Part shown: one piece after another, positions 16,926-24,946 of the stretch
Numbering within the stretch: position 1 is the first letter of the stretch
Layout of the letters: every line of letters begins with the position of its first letter
DNA from: CAYVHB01 sp964450865
Lineage (GTDB): Bacteria; Bacillota; Clostridia; Saccharofermentanales; UBA5734
DNA: 27,207 bases
Direction of reading: 5' to 3'
NCBI GenBank assembly: GCA_964450865.1
Contig: CAYVHB010000039.1
Span: 1 to 27,207, forward strand
Program-made: the position numbers and the translations under genes
Notes under the pieces: generated by a model
Seen by the model: the letters and a program-made list of their open reading frames with translations, nothing else
Told to the model about the DNA's origin: nothing
Databases searched by the model: none

Positions 16926-18353
16926 ATGGATTTTGTCAAATTCAGTGTATTTAATCAGGACCCGCCCGCCACGCCGGCTCCCTCGTCTGCCGGGGGTGCG
17001 GCTTTTTCGCCCGCCACGCCGGCTCCCTCGTCTGCCGGGGGTGCGGCTTTTTCGCCCGCCACGCCGGCTCCCTCGTCTGCCGGGGGTGCGGCTTTTTCGC
17101 CTGCCCCGCCGGCTCCCTCGTCTGCCGGGGGTGTCAATCCGGCCGCTTCAGGCAATACCTCAACGACCGCTGCTGCTGACGCTTACGATAATGTCGCTTC
17201 TGATGGCACTTCACTGGCCTCCCCAGCCGGCAGCCCTGCTGCCAATGGACCTGCAGGGTCCGGATCGAGTGCCGAGACCTTTACCTGCTGCAGTCAGGCT
17301 CACTTTAACGACCTGCTTCATGAAGCGATGGGTATGAATGCCTCGGACGTTCATCTGACTGTGGGTTTGCCGCCCATGATCCGGCTCAAGGGCGAGCTGC
17401 TGCCGATCCGTGATTTCAAGCTGACACCGGCGAATACCGAATCAGTGGTTTCCGTCATGCTCAGTCCGCTTCAGCGAGCCATTCTCGACGAGAAGGGTGA
17501 GATTGACTTTTCCTATCACATTCCCAATGTCAGCCGTTTCCGGGTCAACATCTACCGCCAGCGCAAGAGCCTGACGATTGCCATCCGGATTATCATGACC
17601 ACGGTACCGACGATTAAAAGCCTGCATTTCCCTGATACCCTGAAGGAACTGGCCTTGCGTCCCCGTGGCCTGGTTCTCGTGACCGGGCCGACCGGCTCCG
17701 GCAAATCGACTACACTGGCAGCGATGGTCGATTATATCAATAACTCGCGGCGCTGCCACATACTGACTCTCGAGGATCCGATCGAATACCTGCATCGCCA
17801 CCGGATGTCGATGATTAACCAGCGCGAGATCGGCGATGACAGCCTGAGCTTTGCCAGCGGTCTGCGTTCCGCCTTGCGTGAGGATCCGGATGTCATCCTG
17901 GTCGGCGAAATGCGTGATCTCGAGACGATCAGTACGGCGATTTCAGCGGCTGAAACCGGGCACCTCGTGCTGTCAACCCTGCACACACCCAGTGCCGCCC
18001 AGACTGTCGACCGCATCATCGATGTATTTCCACCGTACCAGCAAAACCAGGTCCGGGTCCAGCTGGCCAGCGTCCTGCAGGGAATCATTTCCCAGCAGTT
18101 GCTGATTACGGCAGACAACATGAGCCGGGTCGCGGCGCTGGAGATCATGCTGGCCAATGATGCCATCCGCAATACGATCCGCGATGGCAAGATCCATCAG
18201 ATCCCCAATTATATCCAGACCGGGATCAAGCAGGGCATGATGCCGATGGATTACTCCCTGGCCCAGCTGGTGCGCGAAGGCAAGATCACCCAGGAAACTG
18301 CCTATGCATATTGCCGCGAACGCGATATGCTGACCCGCTATCTGTCGGCCTGA
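16926..18353 (+). CDS. pilT: Type IV pilus retraction ATPase with repeat-bearing N-terminal extension
   Basis: This 475-residue protein drives pilus retraction. The PilT core begins near residue 127 (FNDLLHEAMGMNASDVHL). It has Walker A GPTGSGKS at 254-261, the Asp box LEDPIEY at 282-288, Walker B VILVGEMRDLET at 323-334, the His box STLHTPSA at 350-357 and the AIRNTIRDGK motif typical of PilT at 413-422. Usual PilT proteins are about 350 residues; this one adds some 120 residues of Pro/Ala/Ser-rich sequence with 15-residue repeats at 14-69. No later Met lies before the core, and AAGGATGTG precedes the ATG, so the extension should be translated. It is 168 bases after pilB. Confidence 0.93.
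   Translation: MDFVKFSVFNQDPPATPAPSSAGGAAFSPATPAPSSAGGAAFSPATPAPSSAGGAAFSPAPPAPSSAGGVNPAASGNTSTTAAADAYDNVASDGTSLASPAGSPAANGPAGSGSSAETFTCCSQAHFNDLLHEAMGMNASDVHLTVGLPPMIRLKGELLPIRDFKLTPANTESVVSVMLSPLQRAILDEKGEIDFSYHIPNVSRFRVNIYRQRKSLTIAIRIIMTTVPTIKSLHFPDTLKELALRPRGLVLVTGPTGSGKSTTLAAMVDYINNSRRCHILTLEDPIEYLHRHRMSMINQREIGDDSLSFASGLRSALREDPDVILVGEMRDLETISTAISAAETGHLVLSTLHTPSAAQTVDRIIDVFPPYQQNQVRVQLASVLQGIISQQLLITADNMSRVAALEIMLANDAIRNTIRDGKIHQIPNYIQTGIKQGMMPMDYSLAQLVREGKITQETAYAYCRERDMLTRYLSA
16965..17132 (+). repeat. pilT: 45-bp tandem repeat in pilT, 3.7 copies
   Basis: Three identical 45-bp units at 16965-17009, 17010-17054 and 17055-17099 are followed by a partial fourth with two changes. They encode PATPAPSSAGGAAFS. 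Complete identity of three copies points to recent expansion, and the unit length keeps the frame. Confidence 0.95.
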
Positions 18354-18422
18354 CAACGGAACAGCGGTTTGGCATGGGATTTGCCTGACTATGGGCGAGC
18401 GGATTGGAGAACGCCTGACAGT

Positions 18423-18458
18423 CAGGAATCCCTGCAGGAATCTCTGCAGGAACCCCTG
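18423..18458. repeat. Three 12-bp tandem repeats between pilT and pilC
   Basis: CAGGAATCCCTG, CAGGAATCTCTG and CAGGAACCCCTG follow each other. The remainder of the gap (18354-18597) holds a probable promoter and no gene. Confidence 0.7.
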
Positions 18459-18487
18459 ATATTAATCTGATACTGCGATTTATTTAC

Positions 18488-18517
18488 TTGAAATTAAATA
18501 ATCGCTTGCTGTACAAT
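18488..18517 (+). promoter_or_regulatory. pilC: Candidate promoter for pilC and downstream genes
   Basis: TTGAAA (18488-18493) and TACAAT (18512-18517) are 18 bases apart in an AT-rich patch. The patch lies about 80 bases before the pilC ATG and would allow separate expression of pilC-pilO. Confidence 0.5.
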
Positions 18518-18597
18518 TAGAAGGTATTAATCTGAGAAATATTCCGCGGTCATGCGTCATTCTGGTTTCAGATCAGTAACTCGGGGAGGATGGATAG

Positions 18598-19812
18598 ATG
18601 CCGCAGTTTACATATACCGCAGTCACACCCTCCGGCCAGAAGACGACCGGCACGCTGGAGGCGCCAAATCTGGCAATTCTCAGCGCCCGTCTGCGCGAGA
18701 AGAATCTCTATATTGTTGACGCCGTTGATGTCGCCGAACAGATCGCCAAACGCAAGCTGGGCGCCATCCGCAAGGTGGCGATCAAGCCGCTGGCGGTTTT
18801 CTGCCGTCAGTTCGCCACCCTGATCAATGCCGGGATCACCGCCGTCAAGGCGATGGATATCCTGTACCAGCAGACTGAAGACCGGATTCTGAAGCCTTAT
18901 ATAGGCAGTATTTACGAAGGTGTGCAGAAGGGCGAGCAGCTGTCCGAAGCCTTCCACAAGCTCGGTCCGGCCTTTCCCGAGCTTTTCATCAACATGATCA
19001 TGGCTGGCGAAACCGCCGGCAACCTGGACAAGAACCTGTCCCGCCTGGCCGACCATTTTGAAAAGGAAAATAAAATCCGCAACAAGGTGCGCGGCGCCAT
19101 GATTTACCCGATGGTGCTGATGATCCTGACCATTCTCGTGGTCATCCTGATGCTGACCTTTGTTTTACCGCGATTTATGAATATCATTTCAGCCGGTGGC
19201 GGGCAGCTGCCGGCGCCGACCCGCTTCCTGCTTGGTCTCAGCGATGCCCTGATCAGTTACTGGTACCTGTTCATCGGTGGCACAATTTTGATGGTTATTG
19301 CCTGGCGGGCCTTTACCCGCAGCGAAAGCGGCCACCTGTGGTGGGATTCGCAAAAGCTCAGGATCCCGATCGTCAAGAAATCAATGCGCATGATCTACTC
19401 GTCACGCTTCGCCCGCACCTTGTCAACCTTGCTGTCCAGCGGCATCCAGATGCTGCCGGCCCTGGAAATCACCGCGCGTGTCATCCAGAACCAGCTGATC
19501 GCCACCAAACTGACCGGCGTCATCGAAGAAATCCGCAAGGGGCAGAGCCTGTCCAGCTCCCTGAGCCGTACCGGCGTGTTCCCGCCGATGATCTACAACA
19601 TGATCAATGTCGGCGAGGAATCAGGCATGCTCGACGATATCCTGCTCAAGACCGCCAATTTCTACGACGAAGAAAGTGAAACGGCTATCCAGCGCCTGGT
19701 CGGCCTGCTCGAGCCGCTGATGATTGTCGTGATGGCCGTCATCATCGGCTTCATCGTCATCTCCATTGCCATGCCGATGTTCAGCATGTTCAGCTACGCC
19801 GGCGCCAGTTAA
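18598..19812 (+). CDS. pilC: Type IV pilus membrane platform protein
   Basis: This 404-residue protein of the PilC/GspF family sits in the membrane above the ATPases and couples them to pilin movement. It has two T2SSF domains: residues about 65-190 (FCRQFATLINAGITAVKAMDIL, LFINMIMAGETAGNLDKNL) and about 265-390 (FARTLSTLLSSGIQMLPALEI, MIYNMINVGEESGMLDDIL). Hydrophobic segments follow each domain, near 170-195 and 375-398, with another near 220-240. Length matches the family. GGGGAGGA at 18583-18590 sets the ATG. Confidence 0.96.
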   Translation: MPQFTYTAVTPSGQKTTGTLEAPNLAILSARLREKNLYIVDAVDVAEQIAKRKLGAIRKVAIKPLAVFCRQFATLINAGITAVKAMDILYQQTEDRILKPYIGSIYEGVQKGEQLSEAFHKLGPAFPELFINMIMAGETAGNLDKNLSRLADHFEKENKIRNKVRGAMIYPMVLMILTILVVILMLTFVLPRFMNIISAGGGQLPAPTRFLLGLSDALISYWYLFIGGTILMVIAWRAFTRSESGHLWWDSQKLRIPIVKKSMRMIYSSRFARTLSTLLSSGIQMLPALEITARVIQNQLIATKLTGVIEEIRKGQSLSSSLSRTGVFPPMIYNMINVGEESGMLDDILLKTANFYDEESETAIQRLVGLLEPLMIVVMAVIIGFIVISIAMPMFSMFSYAGAS

Positions 19813-19865
19813 GGCGGTGCCAATGATCACCGGTCGGGTGCCTGACGCCAGTCCAGCGGTATCGG

Positions 19866-19935
19866 ATCAGCGGTACCGGATCAGCGAGACCCGATCAGCA
19901 AGATCCGGTATGCAGCGCCGGATCAGCGAGGCCGA
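19866..19935. repeat. Degenerate 14-bp tandem repeats before pilM
   Basis: About five imperfect copies of GGATCAGCGAGACC run from 19866 to 19935 in the 148-base gap between pilC and pilM. They end just before the pilM ribosome binding site. No function is evident. Confidence 0.55.
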
Positions 19936-19960
19936 GTGAGTTCAGAAGGGGGGATCTATC

Positions 19961-21241
19961 ATGCCGATTGCGATTGATGTCGGCAGCCGGGCCCTGCACC
20001 TGGTTGAAGGCCAGGGCTCCAGGCAGGATGTCCGAATCAAGCGGGCGATTATTGAGCCACTGCCACCCGGCCTGGTCCAGGATGGCCTGATCCGCGACCC
20101 CAGCGGCCTTGAAATGGCCATCAAGGGACTGCTCAGCAAGTACCGCATCCATGGCCGCAAATGTATCCTGACGATCAATGGCACCCACGTTATCAACCGT
20201 GAGCTCGACCTGCCGCCAGCCAGGCCCAGGGATCTCGACCGGATCGTGGCCTTTGAGGTCCAGGCCTCGATTGGCAACAATCGCGAAGTCGTTGTCGAAT
20301 ACACCTATACACAGCCCACGTCCGACCGCTTCAGCCGGGGCCCCCAAAATCAGGCCAGGAAGGCGCGTGGCAAAGGTACCAGCAAGGCCCGTCAGTCACA
20401 AGCCAGCCCGTCAGCCAGTTCAACAGCCGGATCTTCGGCCGGAACCGCCGGCTATTCAGCAGGCAGTCCGGCTATCGGTCCAGCAGGCAGCCCATCAGCC
20501 AGCCCGGCAATCAATCCTGCCGCCAGCCCGGCCGCCAACCAGGTGGCCGGTCCTGATAAGCCGGAAGCCAGATCGGACGATCAGGCGCCGAAGCTGCATA
20601 TCCGGGCCTCGGCCCTGCAGACGGACTGTGTCAGTGCCTACCATAAATTGTTGCGCGTCTGCAAGCTCAAACCCATTGCCCTTGACATTCATCCCAATTC
20701 CCTGGCCAAGCTGCTGCGCCGGCGCGCCGTCAATGACCGTCCGCTGCGTGACGGTTACAATGTGATGTTCCTCGATATTGGCGCTGTGACCAGCACGGTC
20801 TACGTTTATAACAGCGGTGAAATCGTTCTCAGCCGGATTTTTCCGGTTGGCGGCAGCGAGATTGAGCGGACAATTGCCAATATCAATGAGGGCAAGCCAC
20901 CCGACCAGGTATTTGACATCAAAAACGTGGATCTGACTCCCGGTCAATTCAGCAATGATGACCTGCTGGCCCGCCCGGTGCGCGGCCTGGTGGCCAGCCT
21001 CAGTGACGGTATCCAGCGCATTCAGCAGTTCCTGTCCGGACGCTCCCAGGGTGGACGCGTTGAACTGATCTATATCTACGGGCGGACGGCGACCATCAAG
21101 GGCCTGGCCGAACTGCTGACCGATACAGTCAATGTACCAGTCGAGCTGGTCAAGGCGATCAGCCATATCCATATTCCGTCGAAAGCTCCGCTCGCGCCGT
21201 TTATGAATGCGATTGGCGCCCTGATCCGGCTGAAAACGTGA
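19961..21241 (+). CDS. pilM: Type IV pilus assembly actin-like protein with Ala/Ser/Pro-rich insert
   Basis: This 426-residue cytoplasmic protein binds the short N-terminal tail of PilN and links the membrane ring to the motors. The actin-like fold shows in AIDVGSRALHLVEG at 4-17 and in a second phosphate-binding stretch, FLDIGAVTSTVYVY. An unusual low-complexity segment of about 90 residues (about 120-209, rich in Ala, Ser, Pro and Gly after a basic Lys/Arg part) interrupts the fold. Usual PilM proteins are about 350 residues, so the insert explains the extra length. AAGGGGGGAT lies before the ATG. The next gene, pilN, starts 59 bases later. Confidence 0.9.
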   Translation: MPIAIDVGSRALHLVEGQGSRQDVRIKRAIIEPLPPGLVQDGLIRDPSGLEMAIKGLLSKYRIHGRKCILTINGTHVINRELDLPPARPRDLDRIVAFEVQASIGNNREVVVEYTYTQPTSDRFSRGPQNQARKARGKGTSKARQSQASPSASSTAGSSAGTAGYSAGSPAIGPAGSPSASPAINPAASPAANQVAGPDKPEARSDDQAPKLHIRASALQTDCVSAYHKLLRVCKLKPIALDIHPNSLAKLLRRRAVNDRPLRDGYNVMFLDIGAVTSTVYVYNSGEIVLSRIFPVGGSEIERTIANINEGKPPDQVFDIKNVDLTPGQFSNDDLLARPVRGLVASLSDGIQRIQQFLSGRSQGGRVELIYIYGRTATIKGLAELLTDTVNVPVELVKAISHIHIPSKAPLAPFMNAIGALIRLKT

Positions 21242-21300
21242 TCCCGCGCCTGACACGGTAAAAGTTCTGCCCCGGCGATTGAAAGGATGGTGATGAAGCG

Positions 21301-21879
21301 ATGCGCGACATGAATTTTTTCTCTGTTTATAAAAAGGCCCGGGCAAAAAACCGCAAGGTTGGCCTGCTCGTGACCTTGATCATCTTCCTGATCCTGCTCC
21401 TGAATGCCGGCCTCGTCGGTGGCGGCCTCTGGCAGATCATGCAGACCCAGCTGCGAATCGATCAGCTCAAGGTATATATCAGCAATCCGGAAACGATCGC
21501 CGGTTTGACCGAGATCAAGGCTATCCAGGACGAAGGCGATATTGCCGCCAAGTATCTGCAGAACCTGACCAGCCTGGATCATAATCTGCGGCAGCTCGAC
21601 CACATCAACACGCCGTTGCTCGATGCGATCCGCCAGCTGACACCCCCATCGGTCACGATCAACAGTGCCCGGTTTGCCGATTCACTGGTCAGCCTGACCT
21701 GCAGCTGCACCGACCCGGCTGCGGCGATGGACATGCTGCACGCCTTCCGGACCAGCCCGTGCTTCGCCCATGCCACGATGAGCAGTATCACGATGCTCGA
21801 GGGCATCGCCACCTTTAGCATCAACGGCCTGCTCGAGCCACCGGCCAGCAGCGTAACCCCTGCAACGACCGCAGATTGA
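21301..21879 (+). CDS. pilN: Type IV pilus alignment protein
   Basis: This 192-residue protein has one membrane segment at about residues 20-45 after a basic cytoplasmic tail (MRDMNFFSVYKKARAKNRK). This is the bitopic layout of PilN, whose tail binds PilM. A coiled-coil part and a ferredoxin-like outer domain follow (SVTINSARFADSLVSLTCSC). Sequence similarity in this family is low, so the call rests on topology and on its position between pilM and the PilO-like gene. The ribosome binding site is weak: AAAGG lies about 15 bases upstream. An ATG three codons later is possible. Confidence 0.85.
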   Translation: MRDMNFFSVYKKARAKNRKVGLLVTLIIFLILLLNAGLVGGGLWQIMQTQLRIDQLKVYISNPETIAGLTEIKAIQDEGDIAAKYLQNLTSLDHNLRQLDHINTPLLDAIRQLTPPSVTINSARFADSLVSLTCSCTDPAAAMDMLHAFRTSPCFAHATMSSITMLEGIATFSINGLLEPPASSVTPATTAD

Positions 21880-21909
21880 TCGCCGGTTCAGGAAGGGAGG
21901 GATTGAACC

Positions 21910-22935
21910 TTGAGACTGACCAAACGAGAGATTGTCCTGCTTGTAATCCTGGCAATCATCGGCCTGACCTTTGTCGAATATAAATTCCTCTTCGCCCCGG
22001 GCCTGGCGACTTATGGCAAACTGCTGTCCGAGGAGGCAAACCTGAAGTCCGAAGTTGAGGCTATCCGGATCAAGCTCGTCACCAAAGACGCCATCAGCAA
22101 GAAGCGTGATGAAAATCTCGCCAGGATTGCTGTCCTGGCCGCCCCATATTTTGACAGCCTGGCGACCGACGCCCTGCTGGTTTCGACGCATGAACTGATG
22201 CTCAAAAACAACTTCGCCCTGTCGCAATATGGCATAACCCAGGTCAGGGTAGTCGAGCTGACTGCGGACCAGGCTGAAGCTGTCGAGCTCAGCTACCTGC
22301 TCAAAGACCTTGCTGAACAGTATCAGGCGCTGAAGAATGCCGAAAAGTCATCACCCGGACCAGGCGGCAACCAGACCGGTGATCCAACCGGCAGCCCGGC
22401 CACCGCGACACCCACGCCAGCTCCCACACCGGCTCCCGCACCCAGCCCGGCCGATGGAGGGGAAAAAGTTGCCGGTGACCAGGCGGAGATACTCGCATTT
22501 TCCATCATTGCCCAAGGCAACTATGAACAGATTCGCAGTCTCCTCACTGATATTGCAGCCTGGCAACGGACCGTGATCATCACCAGCCTGATGATCGAAC
22601 CAGACGAAGGCGACATGATCAACATGACGCTCGATCTGAATTTCTACGGCATCACCAAGCTGGAAACACAGTCCGATCCCTTGAATGAATGGCAGCGCCC
22701 GCCCTTTAACAGTGGCACCGGCAATCCATACGGCCAGATGCCTGAACCTGTCAATGTTACCCCGAGTCCGACACCCGCTCCCACACCGGTCGTGACGCCA
22801 ACCCCGGCCGTTACGATTACCCCCACCCCAGCGGTTACGATCACGCCGACCCCGGCCGCATCGCCGACTCCGCAGACGACCCCCCAGCCGACCAGGAAGC
22901 CAACACCGAAACCAACCAGGAAGCCGGCTCCGTAA
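21910..22935 (+). CDS. pilO: PilO-like pilus alignment protein with Pro/Thr-rich linker and tail
   Basis: This 341-residue protein has one membrane segment at about 8-25, a helical stretch at 35-75, then two folded parts split by a Pro/Thr/Ala-rich linker (146-186). It ends in a 58-residue Thr-Pro tail (284-341) with repeats of TPTPAVTI and a basic end, PTRKPTPKPTRKPAP. PilO pairs with PilN outside the membrane; typical PilO proteins are about 200 residues and lack such a tail. The outward tail could reach into the cell wall. The start is TTG, with GGGAGGG at 21895-21901 eight bases upstream. It is the last gene of the plus-strand pilus cluster. Confidence 0.82.
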   Translation: MRLTKREIVLLVILAIIGLTFVEYKFLFAPGLATYGKLLSEEANLKSEVEAIRIKLVTKDAISKKRDENLARIAVLAAPYFDSLATDALLVSTHELMLKNNFALSQYGITQVRVVELTADQAEAVELSYLLKDLAEQYQALKNAEKSSPGPGGNQTGDPTGSPATATPTPAPTPAPAPSPADGGEKVAGDQAEILAFSIIAQGNYEQIRSLLTDIAAWQRTVIITSLMIEPDEGDMINMTLDLNFYGITKLETQSDPLNEWQRPPFNSGTGNPYGQMPEPVNVTPSPTPAPTPVVTPTPAVTITPTPAVTITPTPAASPTPQTTPQPTRKPTPKPTRKPAP

Positions 22936-22940
22936 CTGAC

Positions 22941-22975
22941 AAAGCGCCCAGATCAACTGCTGATCCTGGCGCTTT
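22941..22975 (+). terminator. Terminator after the pil operon
   Basis: AAAGCGCC (22941-22948) pairs with GGCGCTTT (22968-22975), and GATCA pairs with TGATC inside. The sequence TTTTCATTTTC follows. It lies between the convergent pilus and minor pilin operons. Confidence 0.75.
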
Positions 22976-23061
22976 TCATTTTCATCAATTTATCAATCCA
23001 TCAATCGATTCTATAATTCGCTATTGGATTCATGCATTTTCTGGTCGCTGCAGGCATCGCT

Positions 23062-23724
23062 TCAATCCGGCCAGTTGAATGTAATATAGCCAGCCGGTGG
23101 ATTCGGGCTGCTGTAGGTTCCAGGCGAATACCCACTGGCGAACTTGATATTGCCGGCAAAGCTGGCAAAGTTCTGCATGTATATATCTGTCTGCATCTGA
23201 TAGTTATCAATCTGAACGGTCAGGCGGATTGTATTCGGACTGTAACCGTTGGTCGCGATTAAAACAGGAGCAAAACCTACGGTAACATTTGCGTTCCAGC
23301 TGAGATTGCCAGCTATGGTCACGACTGTGCTGGCGCTGTCATCCAGGCGCAGGATGATCCGGTCCGGGCCACTTGCGGCATAGCAATAACCGGCCGCTGA
23401 AGGCAGTGTACCCGGACGGCTCTGGGCCAGCGTTACACCCGTAGCCAGATGCAGGGCCTTGCGGATTTCATCGGTAGCCTGGCGTGCCGCCAGCTGGGCA
23501 TCAGCCCGATGATTGGACGCGGAAAAAGAATGAACCGTGAATTGAAAGGTGGTCAGAATCGCCGTCATAACCAGGGCGAGTATGAGCATGACCGCCAGCA
23601 ATTCAACCAGGGTCAGGCCACGTTTGTCGAGCGTCAAGCCACATTTGCCTGATTTCAGGCCAGGTTTGTTTGGCCAGGTTCGATTATCCCCCTTTGACCG
23701 GAGTTTCCCCGCCTGATGAATCAT
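23062..23724 (-). CDS. Minor type IV pilin-like protein
   Basis: This 220-residue prepilin has a type III signal, DKRG cut before LTLVELLAVMLILALV, with the conserved Glu at position +5 and a hydrophobic helix. The leader is 36 residues, longer than the usual 6-12. The remainder is beta-rich, as in PilW/GspJ-like minor pilins that prime the pilus tip. The start is uncertain: the chosen ATG has GGGGGG about eight bases upstream. Longer frames begin at an ATG (23796) or a TTG (23889) with poorer sites. It is the last gene of the minus-strand pilin group, about 160 bases after the next one. Confidence 0.8.
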   Translation of the reverse strand: MIHQAGKLRSKGDNRTWPNKPGLKSGKCGLTLDKRGLTLVELLAVMLILALVMTAILTTFQFTVHSFSASNHRADAQLAARQATDEIRKALHLATGVTLAQSRPGTLPSAAGYCYAASGPDRIILRLDDSASTVVTIAGNLSWNANVTVGFAPVLIATNGYSPNTIRLTVQIDNYQMQTDIYMQNFASFAGNIKFASGYSPGTYSSPNPPAGYITFNWPD

Positions 23725-23785
23725 CTGCCATCCCCCCAGTTGCTGATAATAACGGTGGCAGCTGCCACACCCGATTGCTGAATCA

Positions 23786-23871
23786 GTAACGGTCATGCGC
23801 CTTTCAGGCTGATCTTGTGCAAGATGCTGGCAATAGTCGGTAATGGTTATATGCCTTTGAGGCCGGTCATG
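23786..23871. repeat. Degenerate 54-bp repeat between two minor pilin genes
   Basis: A stretch beginning GTAACGGTCATGCGCCTTTC at 23786 resembles GTAATGGTTATATGCCTTTG at 23840. The two may be remnants of a duplication. Confidence 0.4.
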
Positions 23872-23885
23872 TTTATCAGCGTCTA

Positions 23886-24869
23886 TCAATACGGCACAGC
23901 AACATACAAGGATGGCGTGTCCAGATCACCAGATCCGATGACGTCCTGGCCGTTGCTGAAGCGAAAGTAAAGCGTCTTGCCGCCGCTGGGCTTGCTGATG
24001 GTCAAGCCGCTGCTGATGCTGGGTGTAATCCAGGATCCATTGCCTTCCTTATACTGAAGCTGATCGCTGGACTGGACAGTCCGGTATGACAAACCGCCGT
24101 CATCTGATATCCGGAAAGTGACTGTTTTCGAAGTGCTGGCATACTTGATCATGACGGGTGCGGCCTTCAACAAAAAGTCGACGACAGCCGATGAGCTGCT
24201 GGCCTTGACCTCGATCCGGCGCATGATATTCGGATCAGCAAGCTGGATGGATATGCTCCCGCCGCTGGGCGAACAGGCCAGCCAGGCCGGATCGGGGCTG
24301 CTGGCCGTCACGATCCGGTAGGACTGCGCCGATGTTACACCGACAAGCGCGACATAAGGGCTGGACGGTGACCAGCCGCTGATATTCAGATTGACCGCTT
24401 TCAGCTCAGCCGGCGTGCCGGGCGGCGCCACAAACGGCATCGATGGCACCAGGTACGTATTCAGATCGACCTCGCCCAGCTGGCTGTCATCATTCATGGT
24501 GATCCGGTAAGCATCGACCGTGACCCCACCACCGATCGCAATCGGTACAGTCGCCCCGCTGGCCGGATAGCTTTCCTTGGCCAGCTCGGACTCCACACTG
24601 CCGACAATTTCCTTGCCGACCCTGGCCCGGTCACCGTTGGCAGTAATCTGCCGGAACGCCGAAACCAGGACCGGTGTCATCAAGACCACGACAATCGCCA
24701 GAATCGCCAGGGCAACAATCACCTCGACCAGTGACAATCCCGCCCGCCTGCTGCCGGCCCGGCGCCCGGCACCTTTGTCCTGCTGCGTATTGCCGCCACG
24801 GCGCCGGGGACCGGGATTGCTGTATCTCCGGATCTGCTGCCTGGACTGGCATGGCTTGCTATCCAACAT
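23886..24869 (-). CDS. Minor type IV pilin-like protein
   Basis: This 327-residue prepilin has a type III signal, RRAG cut before LSLVEVIVALAILAIVVVLM, with Glu at +5. This matches the PilV/GspI-type N-terminus. The leader is 44 residues and very basic, which is unusual. The exported part is beta-rich, with a C-terminal segment (FRISDDGGLSYRTVQ to the end) that looks like a separate sandwich domain. Two upstream purine stretches, AAAGGG and AAGGA, support the ATG at 24869. It lies 77 bases after the large PilX-like gene and probably shares its promoter. Confidence 0.82.
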   Translation of the reverse strand: MLDSKPCQSRQQIRRYSNPGPRRRGGNTQQDKGAGRRAGSRRAGLSLVEVIVALAILAIVVVLMTPVLVSAFRQITANGDRARVGKEIVGSVESELAKESYPASGATVPIAIGGGVTVDAYRITMNDDSQLGEVDLNTYLVPSMPFVAPPGTPAELKAVNLNISGWSPSSPYVALVGVTSAQSYRIVTASSPDPAWLACSPSGGSISIQLADPNIMRRIEVKASSSSAVVDFLLKAAPVMIKYASTSKTVTFRISDDGGLSYRTVQSSDQLQYKEGNGSWITPSISSGLTISKPSGGKTLYFRFSNGQDVIGSGDLDTPSLYVAVPY

Positions 24870-24946
24870 AATCCTTCATCCCTTTCCTGTGCGGCACAAC
24901 ACGGGTGCAGGCAATCTTGCGAATCGACGCCCGTTCATTGTCACGC

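Noticed and set aside
16965..17132. CRISPR array
   Set aside because: The units are contiguous identical 45-bp coding repeats with no variable spacers. No cas genes are present.
16933..17337. Overlapping +2 and antisense frames in the pilT repeat region
   Set aside because: A 45-bp unit without stops leaves all frames open. Only the frame that continues into the PilT core makes sense.
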